From NCBI GenBank assembly GCA_013399695.1, contig VXAU01000944.1:204151-268150 (forward strand): a stretch of DNA of 64,000 bases, given 5' to 3'. Below, in pieces: positions 33,201-45,200 of this stretch; within the stretch, counting starts at the first letter, position 1, and every line of letters begins with the position of its first letter. Origin of the DNA: Formicarius rufipectus (Eukaryota > Chordata > Aves > Passeriformes > Formicariidae). The translations under genes were made by a program, and so were the position numbers. The notes beneath the pieces are model-generated. The model saw only the letters and a list, made by a program, of their open reading frames with translations, ran no database searches and was not told the DNA's origin.

Positions 33201-36200
33201 AAAATGTAGAGTTTTAGTCAATACATAAATATAAAGCTGTGTTAGTACGTCTATTCAAAAGTTAGTTCTTAATTTTTTGTTGCTTTTCATTATCAGTGGT
33301 TAGACTGTTTGTTTTGTCTTCTAGATTTATATTACCGGGGGAGGTGGACATTGAAATTCCCTATGAAGATTTTTTGACACCAGATGAAGAAATGGATACT
33401 AGAAAGGAAAAAGAGGCCAAGAAGAGCCAAGAACTCCTATTATCAGTAAACTTCTCAAAGTAAGTGAAATGTTAGGCTATGTTTTATTCAGAGTTATAGG
33501 TTTATAATAACTGCAGAGTGGCAAGAATGTAATTAGTCTAAAGTATGTTCTTCCTCATAGGAAACTGGGTTAAATTTTAGTGGGCATTATATTGTGTCAA
33601 AATTCTTGGATTACTTAATTCCTTGGTACATTCTAGTGTACAAAGTCATTAAAATGTGTAATCTTGGTCTTCATATGCACGATATAGGATATTAATTACA
33701 AACATGAAAATGCCTTTTTTGAATGCAGGCTGACACTGGAGCAGAAGGAGCTCTGTCGTAGCAGACTCAAACTGTTAACTTACCTTGATCGCCTTGAAAC
33801 CTATGAGGTGAGTCCTTTTAAGAGTTCTTTACATTGCAGGTGTTCCTGTAACTTTTTCTTCCCATTATCCTGTGTTCTTTGTTATATACTGCAGTATTAA
33901 TGTTTATAGTCTTCTTGAAATGCCTTACAGGAGAAGAAGTAAGACATTTTCTGTTCAGCTTACTGTGTTTTCTCCTGGTTTACTGTTTCAAATGGCTGGC
34001 TTCCAGTCTTGAGAGGTGTAGTTGGGAAGAAGCCTGCCTTGAGCATCCTGTGTCTTCAAGGAATTCAGTCATACAACAACATAGGATGTGGAGTTCATGC
34101 AGGATTACTGTGATTTACCTGTCAGTTGAATTGGCAAGTTTTATTCAGATTCTTTAGCAAATCTTTTTCTTCTATGAGCTTACCAAAGTGAAACGGTTTG
34201 GAATGTCAGACTTTATTTTGCTGAGTTTTTAAATTTTGACTTTCAATTGACACTGCATACGCTCACGTTAGGACTTTGGCCACATCTCTTTGCAACTGAT
34301 GTTGTCTAAATCCTAATTAAAATAAGGCAGAAAATTGTCTTAGGTTATCAATAAAAAATGCATCTATTGTTTTCATACTGAAACAAAACCCAGCATGCTT
34401 TTCATTATCTGTCTCATACTTACTCATCCTGAGATAAAGAAATGTGTAGTCTTTTTGATGCTTTTGCAAATCTTGCATAAAAAGCAGTCACTCTTTGGTT
34501 TTCTTTTTAAGGAAATCCTTGGAGGGCCTCATGCAGCTGAGCAGCATTATGATGGAGAATTCTTCAAGAAGTTCAGAAATCAGAATATTGTACTTTCAGC
34601 AAGAACTTATGCTCGGGTATTAATATTATTAATATTTTAATTATATAATTTATCAATAATTGTGGTATTAATATAGTTCTATTAATATATCTATTTTGCT
34701 AGAATGTAATGTTGTTTTGGTATTGCAGTTTTCATTTAAGTGCTTCCCCCCTCCCCCTTTGAACTTAGTTGAATTTCAATGGAAATTTAAGAGGTGGGGG
34801 TGTATTTGTTTTTAAATAAATATGTGCTGTGACCCTGAGCTTACTTTATTTGTTGCTGAAGAAAATTTAAGAATGAAATCTTAAGCTCAGTTTACATTTC
34901 TTGCTCATTTTTAGTCTAAATCAGTCTTACATTAGTTCTGCATCTTACTGATTTGTTCTTTAGGAAAGCAATGTCAGAGCCCTGGAAATTCTGTTCACTT
35001 TCCATGGAGCAGCTTTACTTCCACACAGACAAGCAATTCTCTCCAATTTTCCAGAGACTACTTCACCACATGAATATGCTTTGTTGTTACCTGAAGCTCG
35101 GTAAGGATGCACCAATGGATGCTACTAAAAGAAGGATGAGTCTTAGGTTAAAAAATAAATTAATTTTCTTATATGACAAGCTGATATTGATTATTACCTG
35201 GATTCAGGGGGGCAACTTTTTACATATGTACTTGACCAGTCTTCATTTTCTACTTTACTTTGTGCTGTTTGTGGAATCTTTTTTGTCTCTTCCAGCTGTT
35301 ATTAGGAGGGTAGGGATTTTAAATGTTCTTTCTTCCATTGCATATGTAAGAGAGGACATGGACTTTTCTGACCTGAAACTGCCTAGTTTTACACATGCGT
35401 AGGACAGGACCTTAATTGGTTTGCAATAACAGTCAGTGTTAAGAAATTGTAAAATAAGAATAAAATTATAAGGATAAAATTAAGAAATAATAAAAATGTT
35501 TAGCTCCCTGGAAGCAAATAATATGTTTCTGGATTTGTTTTGAGAAGTAATGTAACACTTCAGCAGTAACTATCTTTGGAAATGGTAATCTTCTTGATAC
35601 TGATTTTTACTAAACTTGGTAAGGTAGACTTCTGAAAAGCTTTAAATCCAGACTTTCCTACTGGATTATTTCAGCATAAAATGTTAGTTTACTGTAAATG
35701 TCATGTAAATTTTCATAATAGTGTCTTCCTTGAGCATAATAATTTTATTCTGTGTATTAATTAGAATTTTTTGCTTCTAGATTGTTTTTTTCAGTCATTT
35801 GAATTATGAAATTAGTTTTGAAGCCTATTGTTCAGTGCTCCTAAAGAGATAGCAGATTTCATTATTTAATATTTTACAACAGGACTTTGAAGCCTTACTT
35901 CAGAGGGAAAGTTTCTGGACTAGCTAAAAGAATTTTTTTTGTAGTCTTCCAGCATTACAGTTAAGCTTTTCACTTCAAGGTTTTACAGTCCCGTTTGGGC
36001 AATTCTCCATGTAGAACAGGGTTTTTCAGTTCATCAAGTTATTCTCCTGATGTTTGTCCTAACTTATAATACTTACCAGTTTTGTCTTTTCTGAAGAGAG
36101 AAATTGGTCTTTATTTATGATATCTGATACTTCCCTTTTATGTTGTGGTAGTATTAGGAACATGTTTAGTTAAGGCATAAAAACCCTTTATCCTTTTCTT

Positions 36201-39200
36201 TAAGGTAACAGGACCATGAAGAGAAATTATTGCAGTGTTTATAAAATCGGTAAAATATATTCCAGTTCTCCTCTTTTGATAAGATTTATAATGTGAGACA
36301 TAAGGAAGAGGAGTAGTTTTAAATGTGGTTATGATATTTTGTTGGTCATAAATAGGCTCCCCTTTCTTCTGAAGGGTTGTTTGTTCTTAGGTATTTTATT
36401 ATTATTTTATTGTGTTGTTGTTGTTTAGTTTGTTTACAAAACTGACTTATGTGCCAAGAGGGGAAAATGACGGCTAAAATAAAACATTTCACTAGTGATC
36501 TGGTAGTAAAGATGTGAAGTTATGGCTTAAGAAGTTAGTTTTGTCTGCTGTTGAAAAATGGAATTAGGTAGTATGAATTTTTATTTCTGTAGCAGATAGA
36601 ACTTTGCAGTGCTAGGATCAGGTGTATGCAAGTTCACATTTACTTATATTCCAGATTGCAGAATGGACAATACTGTGTGTCTTTGAAATGTTGGTTTTTG
36701 GACAACTGCTATATGAGAATGAGATCAAATCCTATATACTTAAAAAAATGAAAAAATGTATATTTTTTCTAACCTTTTTCAAAAAGTGTTTCTCTGTTAC
36801 CAAACTGATTGCTCACATGAATGTATTGTTAAATACACTCCCTAAACCACTATTTTATTAATGTATAAAGTTGAATATGCACTGATGAAATTATCTATTA
36901 ATGAGAATAATATACTAATGAAATACTTATGTTGTACCAAGTAAAATTTTCTTATTACTTTAAAAAGGTTTTTCTTGAAATGGAATGGGTCTCCCCTCCC
37001 CTGCCAGCTCAAGTAACTTGAGCTTCTTGTTTCATGTGAATCAAAATGAGTCATTGTGAATCTAAGAGAATTGAAGTTCTTGGTCATTTTAAGTGAGTTT
37101 ATTGACCTTTCAGTGCTAGCATTTGTTTTTCTAAAGAGGTTATTAGTATGAATAGAAATACTGACCTTCTGTAGACACATCATTATTGTTACAAAATGTA
37201 GTTTAAATGAGTGTGCTATCTAGTTTTCTTTGTATAAGACAGCGTGTCGACTAATTTTCCATAAATTAACTGATTGAACAAAATTATGATATAACTTACT
37301 CATTCTCACATAATATTAAAAAGTTGTAAGTATTGGCTGTAATTAATGAACTTTTGAACAGATGAAAAACATTACAGAAGTATTAACCGCAGTGTTTAAT
37401 TGGCAGAAAAAATGTTGGTTTGGCAGCATTACCACTTAACTATCTCTTTAGCTTATGTAGCTCATAATTACATGGGTCTCAGGATAAGTGATTTTTTTTT
37501 AATATCAGGATAGGTTGATTGGGAGGTGGTTTTTTTTTTTTTTTGTCCAGTACTTAGTAATTTTGTAATGCTAAGATGGTGTGCTAGGGGGTTGACATAT
37601 ACTAAAGTTGGGGAGAAATTTAGGAGGATGTTTCATTGGGGTTCATTAGAGTATGTGTTATTTTTGATAATTCTCATGCTGGGATAATGCCCAGTGTAGA
37701 GTCCCTGGCTCTCCTAGATCTGCTTGGATGCCAAGGCTGAGGGCAGTGCCAATCATGGTCACTCATGAGCCAGAAGTTAGGTATAGGGTGCCAACATCTT
37801 TATATGTGGTGGAGAATAACCATCGCTTAATGAAAGTCGTAAGTAAGATGGCTGAATGTTGAAGTGTTAGGTGTAGTCCTTTTTACAGAGGTTTGATTCT
37901 TCCTCTTATTGACTCTGCAGTGAGGATCATGTTGAGTTGCAAATTCATTGATATACATTAAGTGTGCACCAGGGACTGGTAGAGAGAAGCCTGATGGTTG
38001 AGGCATTTCGCTGTTAACTAAAAATTCATGGAATTGAAGTCCTTCTGCCTGGGCAAGGTCCTGGCTTAATTAAAGCATCTGAGTTGCATTTAGGAGGTGC
38101 AGGTTAATAGGTTAATATCTTGTGGATTTTAGCAGAAACTAAGAGGGTTTAACTCTTGTTTAAAGCTTTGTAGGCCTTTGGTTTGGGTGATCCTAAGTTT
38201 CTAGGGGGTAGTGAGGATTATAGGGTTGAGTGATAAGAGTATGGTAGATAAGGTGCTACAGATGGCAATTGAGGTGACTACTGCCTTTTTAGTATGTAAT
38301 TGTTTTTTGTGATTTGTGGAGTTTGGTGGGAGTGTAATTGTTGCACAGTATGCCAGGCAGAGGTAGAAAAACAGTCCAAGTAGCGAGAGTATGGTGATGA
38401 TTGTTGCTGTTGCAGTTATTTCTTGTTAGTTCTTGGATGATGAATCATTCAGCTAGGAAGCCTATCAGGAAGGGGAGTCTGGCTAGTGAAGGCCTTTTTG
38501 TACCTGCAGTTACTTATGGACAGTTTCAGAATTTTGGTTGCATTGAGGGTGAGGAATACAACAGCTGTTATTAAAGAGTATAAGTAGAAGGTATATAGCG
38601 TGAGGCTGTAGAAGGTGATAATGGCTATTCAGCCCAGGTAAGAGATAGATGAACTCATGAACTTTGACTCCAGATAAATGTTATAAAGGATTCTGAGTCA
38701 AGAAAGGACTTAGTCTGATTTTCCTTTTGAAATTTCACAGTTGCAGTTATGAAATAGGTTGTATCCTGCATATCAGGAAGACTTTTCTAGTGGTTTTTTT
38801 TTTTACTTTCAGCTGTAGAAAAGGCTGCTCTTGTGATGTCTTTTAGCTCCGTGTTTTTTTGAAAACCCATGATCACATCTGTACCAAGAGGTTTCAGTAG
38901 GGTATTTGGTTGCTGTGGTGCATGTGATGAGACCACTAAGACAGACCAGGTGATGACAGTGCCTGTGTTAAGAGTGCAGCCTGCACCAGTGGTCTTGGTT
39001 CAAAGAACACCATGTTTATACCTTGTTGATGCCTTTGCTGCTCAGCCTCCTGCAGCTCAAACCTCTTACTGAGCAGAAAAGATTTTGGTGGAGGTGTCTT
39101 CCAGGTCTTCATATATAGCCCTACAGGTGTGCAGGATGAAGTACTGTGTGAGTTTACCATATTATGTCTGCGTATGTTGCACACTTTAAACAATACGAGG

Positions 39201-42200
39201 GTTAGTTCCCAGATGGAGCTCTCCAAAGTGACACCTCTCTGAATGCAAATTCATCACCTTGCTCCATGTTCAGTTAGTTCCTCCATCTACAGAGGAATCT
39301 GGATGATAGAAAACATGAGACTGTGTAGCAGGTGTTGCTTTGTTTGTGCATGGAACAGGTGACATGGGACAAATAGGCACCTGTAGCTACTTGCCAGGGC
39401 AGGAGCACTGAAACACAGTTGATGTATGCCACCACCACCATGAATGCATGTACAAATGATGTATATTAGGAATTTCCTCACCTGTAAGAAATGTTTTTGT
39501 AAAGGATGTATTTTAACTGCCATTTGCTTTCATCTGGATCCCCCAGTTCAGCTGCAGGTAATATACTGTAGGTACCTGCTGAAAGAAAGGCTTGTTTGGC
39601 TAGTGCATTCTGTAAACATAAAGCAGTTGTTTTTCTTTACTCGCATGCCTTTTTACAGTAGGATTGCCTATAAAGGGCAGTATCACAAAAATTTTGAAGT
39701 CTTGTCAGTTGAGGAAGAGTTGGCATAACAAATGGGGAAAAAAGGAAGGCTTTTTATTTTTTTTATTGCCATACTGTGCCAGGTTACTAGGAAATGTATA
39801 TTTTCCCTGTGTCAGCTAGTAAGAAGTCTCAAGTGGTAGATATCTTTATGTTTCTCATTTTTGGCACATGTTTTGTAGTTTAGCATCTTTGGAGGTTAAA
39901 TCTCAGCAGTTCAGGAGGAGGTGTGGGTGTGTAAGTAGACAACTTAGTCATGAGACTCTTGCAAAGGACTGTGATTTAGGTAAGCTCACCAGTGCTCTGA
40001 GTTGAGAAGGAACCTGAAATCATAAGACACATTCATGGCTCTAAATGCCTGTTAGCTTTGAACTGATATTATGATAGAAAGACAGTACTAAATAATATGT
40101 TTTTGCAGAACTGGAGTTGTAACATTTTCCTACTTCTTTTCATGTTATTTCTCCACTTCTCTTCTAATGATGGTTCCTGAGTCTCTGCTGTCTCGAAGTC
40201 ATTGGGATTCATGCTATTAGAATTGGGATTCTAACATCTTGAGATGTGCAGACTACATCTGTTAAGAAGGCTAGAATGAAGGTGGTAAAAGTTTAGATAG
40301 TCAAAGAAGATTTTTATCCCTATTTTAATAGCTATAGCTAGTGTTTTTAATGTATGGTTAAGACTCTTGCCCTCAGGTTTTTAATTGGATCTGGAAAAAT
40401 ACTGTTTTACGACCATTATAAATACATAACCAGAGTATTTTTCCTTTTCTTTTAAGTTTCTTATCCTTTTTACTACATTTAACTGTTATATTGTAACATT
40501 TCTGCTCACATTCTCAACTCACAGAAGTCTGGAACTTCAAATGTATGGTTCCCTCAACAGCCATAAGTCTGCTATATTGCACATTATGCCACAGTAAAAA
40601 TCTTCCCCCTAAGATAGTAACTTTTCATATGTTGCTGTGTTTTTACTCCTTAACTTTCTCAAATACTAGTTTTTAGGTGTGACATAAAGTGCATTTTTAC
40701 TGGAGAGTTGTGGATGAACTCCATTTGCCTGATGGACCGAGGTGAGAATCAAAATGCCTCCTAAAAAATTAGTGAAGCTTTTAAAACCTGAAAATTTCCA
40801 TGTAGTTGACTTTCATCTGTGAGTGAATAAATACTACTAAGAGTTCATAAGCAGTTAGCTTTGCCTTTCCATAATGATATCTGGTCCTGAACTAGGTTTT
40901 TCGTTACTGCCTGTGGCATTGCTGTTGCAATAAACTTACAGCTTCATCTTCTCTTCTTCATATGTGCATGTAAATAGGTTTGATGACTGAACTTCTTCAG
41001 AACTGTCGAATGTATAGTCTCCATTTTTTTGTATTAGCTTTTTTTTCATCTGAAGTGGAACTACTTTTGTTTTTAGTGTAGTTCAAAAGTGTTCATGTTA
41101 AAAGGACTAATCCCTGTTTCTTTGTTTGAATTCATTTATATAGTGCTACAGTGAAAGTAATAAGGGCTTAGGTTTTATATGCATTTTTTTTAATTGCATA
41201 AGGGGAAGAAAAACAGTTCAGAGATAGAGGGATCAGTGTTGTTGGTATTATTTCAAGGACCTATTTGTTAAAAACAGAAACAAAAAGAAAACAAACACAA
41301 AACCCAAAACAAGCCTTCAGATCTTACATTCTACAATGAAGTAGAAAAAGTAATTTTTGAAGAAAAGATTGACTTGTGATGACACTTGTGGTCCTTTCTG
41401 GATTGACTTGTGGTAGGAGCAGGGAAGGGTCTCGTCCTTGTGAAAATTAAAGCAGTGGTTTATAGTGGAGGAAGAGCGACTCCTCTGCAGACTGGTTATG
41501 TGGGGATCTGGAAAAACAGCAGGAACAGCTCACTGCAGCAGGGAGGCTGCTGCTGACAGTGAGCTGGCAGAAGTAACGCAGATGTTAGTCTTGAGGAGCT
41601 TCGAAGAGAAGAGGGAGAACTTGAAGCTGTGAGGGAGCTGTGGAGAACACAGACTGTCCTGGAGGAAGGAGGGGAGTCTCACAGAAGCTTCTGTGCTGGA
41701 GCTGAGCTGTCATTGAGCTGAGAGAGCAGAGTGTGTTCGGCATGGAGAAGGTTTCAGACCGGCCAGTAACCTTCACATACATTCCTGCAGCGTGTGAGCT
41801 GGACTGTGCCTGTGCTGTATATCCATAGAACATGAAAAGGATTGTCTTTGTTTTTCTGGCTCCTTAAAGCCTGACTTGTCCTGACTCCATCTACCATGCA
41901 TGTCTTTTGTCTGCGTAGTTCTGTACTGCAGTTTGGCTTGCCTTGCCCAGTCTTCTCATGAAAGTGTACTGCTGCCTGTGCTTCATTTGTTTGTTGCCTT
42001 TTTACAGGGTTTAGAACAAAATTTCTCCCAGGAACGCTTGTGATGCTTCATAAATGTACAGTTCTGAAGTAGTGTTTTCACAATTTGGTGGCAGGCAGCT
42101 TTGATCTTACTTGGAGTTCATCTGTGTCTTTAAAATAGCCCATTTTGATTTTGTGAAAGCTGCTGCCTCGCAATTTTAATTGTATACATCAAGGAAAAAA

Positions 42201-45200
42201 AACCCCACAGTAAGCTTCTGAGCTACAACTGTGTAGTGTTGGTTGACTTTTGTGATGTTTAGATTATTTGTTATAAGTTTTTAGGAGGAGAAAAAAAAGT
42301 TTCCCTCTCCCCAGATTTCTAATGATGTGAACCTCTCTCCTAATTTTAATGATGTTAACCACATCATTAAAACATAACCTGATTTATTTATGCAGAATCG
42401 GTTATCACTTTCTCCTCTGGTGGCAGAGTTGCTTCAAAAGACCTGTCATTGCAGCATGCACAGCAGGAATTCTGAAGGGTATTTAACTGTGGCAGCCAAA
42501 AGCAGGTGGGATACCTTTTCGACTGGTTTATGCAGATCAGTTTTCCCAAAATGTGTGATATTTTTGACACTATGTTTTAGGCAGCAGCTGTACTTCAGAC
42601 TTGAATTTGTCATGTCCTATGGATACTCTTGGAAAATGATGCACTTCTGTTTCTGCCCACCACTTCTGTATCTCATAGTATATTGAAGTATTGGAAACCT
42701 AAAAATATATGTAATCAGTTCTATAATTGTATCTTCTAATGCACTATTCAGCTATTATAATGATAGAAAAGAATATTTTCATACAATATGAACAAAGCAA
42801 TACATATTACAACTGTTTGAGACTATATATCTGGGATACATTTCTTATATTTCATTGTCACTTATGGAATAATTGAGACATAACAAAACTCTTCTAGAGC
42901 CAGAAGAATTGCAGAGCAACAAAAAATGGGATTGATTTCCCCATTGCTGTCTAAGAAGATAAAGACTTTGGACAAATGAGTTTCTAAATTTAAAAAGAAA
43001 AGATATCTTATTCATTTTATTTATTTCTTTAACATGCAAGCTTTCAAATGCAGAATTACTTGTTTAGAACACAATTTTTCAGACTATGAGACATGACTAA
43101 AAGAAAAAAAGCAAAGATTGGTCTACCTCCAAAATGCCCCTAACCTACTCTTTAAAATGTCAGTGTCTTTCACCAAAAAGATACTGTTTCATAAATGTGT
43201 TGGGGCATATTGCCTTTTGCATTCAATGTGCATGATTTTTCACGGGAAAAGATTAAAAGAAATAAATTAATTTTCAACTAGATCAGTCTTGGAGACAGAC
43301 CTGTTGTAAGAATTGGTTAAAGGAAAAAACCCACACAGTTGCTATTGGTAATGGAGAGAATTGGAATCTGACCTTAAAACTGAATTAGACCTTCTTCTTT
43401 TGAAAGCCTGTCCTTGGAGAGAAAAATAATCTACAGGTTTCAATAAATGTGGTTGGTAGGATACAGAAAGTACAATAATATGGACCTCTTTTGTCAAAGA
43501 AAAGAATAGGAAGAATTGCTAAACCAATGTAAACAACAGTGAAAAGAGCAGTAGAGGAAAAGTCACATCTTTTTGAAGAAATAGAGTTGAATACCTCCAT
43601 AATCAGTCAATTTACCAGGTTCCAATCATATTTATTCTACTGTTGAAAAGAGAGAAGGGTAAAGGGTGGGAGAAGTAGTGGCTCAGGAGAAAACAAACAA
43701 ACAAACAAAAAATACAAGAAAAGAAAGCCCCAGAGCCATCTTAGTACTTGTGTAAAGTTATAGTGTGGCACAGGTGATAGTTTCTTGTAGTTGGAAAAGA
43801 AAGCCACCTGTTTCAGTGACTGCAGTGATCTGACCCCGTGTCTGGAATTTTGAGTGAGTGCCCACTGCACAGTAATGCAGACCTAACCTGTGCTATCTCT
43901 GCCCTCTGTGAGCTTTCAGTGACTAGAACAAACCTGTAAGGTTGTGTAGCATAAGGACAGGATGAATAGCCCAGAGATTAGGTTGTATGTGTGACAAGCT
44001 AGCTGTGAGTGCTGAATTCACCAGTTCAACCCTGTTAGACCAGTGTCCTGTGCACTGGGCATGTGTGGAGGTTCTGTTGTGCCCCTGTTGAACTGGATTT
44101 GCTGTACAGTTGTAAACAAAAGCACGGTAGAAAAATGAGAGCTCTACCTGTTTCCGGGTATTTATTCATGTCTGTATCTCTTTATTCTCTGTGCCACCTG
44201 CATGTATGTTTTTGAGTTGCAGACTGCATTAGTGTTCTGATGTCTGAAATCTTTCTTAACTGACTGACTTCCATTTTAGCAGCTAGTTTTCCAGAGTTTT
44301 ATTGCTCTGTGTTTCTGCATGATTTACTGAAGTTACTGATAATGGAAATTTGAGGAAAAAAATAATCTGTACTAAAACAGAAATATCAGCTAAGAGCAAA
44401 CCTTGTGATAAATATTGAGGTAAATGCAGCATTCTAAGGACTTGCATAAAAGCACTTTTCATCTTTTGCTTGTGTTGAGACTGGTTTATTGCAGTCCTTG
44501 TATTTGATTTCAAATACAAAGAATTTTTCTTAACTCTTCAGAATGAGGGAAGAAAGGTAAGGACAGTTGGATGCAGTCACGTGGGATGTGGGGGCAGGAG
44601 GGAGTTACATGTTTTTTTAGTGTTGTTGAGAAGGTGAATGAAATCAGGATTCAGCTCTGCGTGCTGTGGGTTCTGCTGGGGTTGGTTGTATATGTGATCT
44701 CAGCTCAGCAAGGAACTTACCTGTTAAGACTGATTTTCCATAATTGCCAATTTCTACTAGGATGGGAAGTTTTGCAGTTGCATCTTTTATTCTTTTTTCT
44801 TTCTTTTTTTTTTCTGGTGTTTTCTTTAGGCATTTAGAGAAGGTGGTTTCTGAGTTCTGCTTGACTCTTAGAGTTAAAAAAATCAAAATTCCTCTCTCAG
44901 CTTACTCTAGTGGTGAACTTGAATACTTTCAAAATGGCAAATGGAGCCAGAGCAGAAAATACTTATAAAAGTATTTTCCATGGCTTATCCATCAGACTTA
45001 AAATATTTTAACTCTAACTTTTTCTGCTGTGAGAAGGGAAAAAGGATGGAGTAGACATTTTCCAGTCAAGATTGCACTGCATGACGATTTTTTTGCCATG
45101 AAATGAAAAATATTTTCCTCTTTCATATTTTGCACTGAGGTCTGTTAATAAGCTCTTACGAAAAATGTTTGAAGTGTGCTTTTAGCACTTCTGGAACTGA

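Larger units (their letters stand above)
37697..38653 (-). pseudogene. NUMT: nuclear copy of mitochondrial ND2-tRNA cluster-COX1
   Basis: About 960 bases of mitochondrial DNA inserted in reverse orientation within intron 21. Read on the minus strand the order is ND2 3' half, tRNA-Trp, Ala, Asn, Cys, Tyr, COX1 5' end, the vertebrate order. No light-strand replication origin lies between Asn and Cys, as in birds. Substitutions and indels throughout, an altered tRNA-Trp anticodon and a changed COX1 start codon show it is old and non-functional. The ends are set where similarity to remembered avian mtDNA stops. Confidence 0.93.

Noticed and set aside
34953..35402. 149-codon open frame starting at exon 21
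   Set aside because: It reads exon 21 in the wrong frame and continues into intron 21; the NBAS frame is clear and ends at a good donor at 35100.
37843..38201. Functional tRNA genes
   Set aside because: They are mitochondrial tRNA copies within the NUMT, with altered bases including the Trp anticodon position.
38869..39226. Overlapping open frames on both strands after the NUMT
   Set aside because: Short, no similarity recognised, no splice context; treated as chance.
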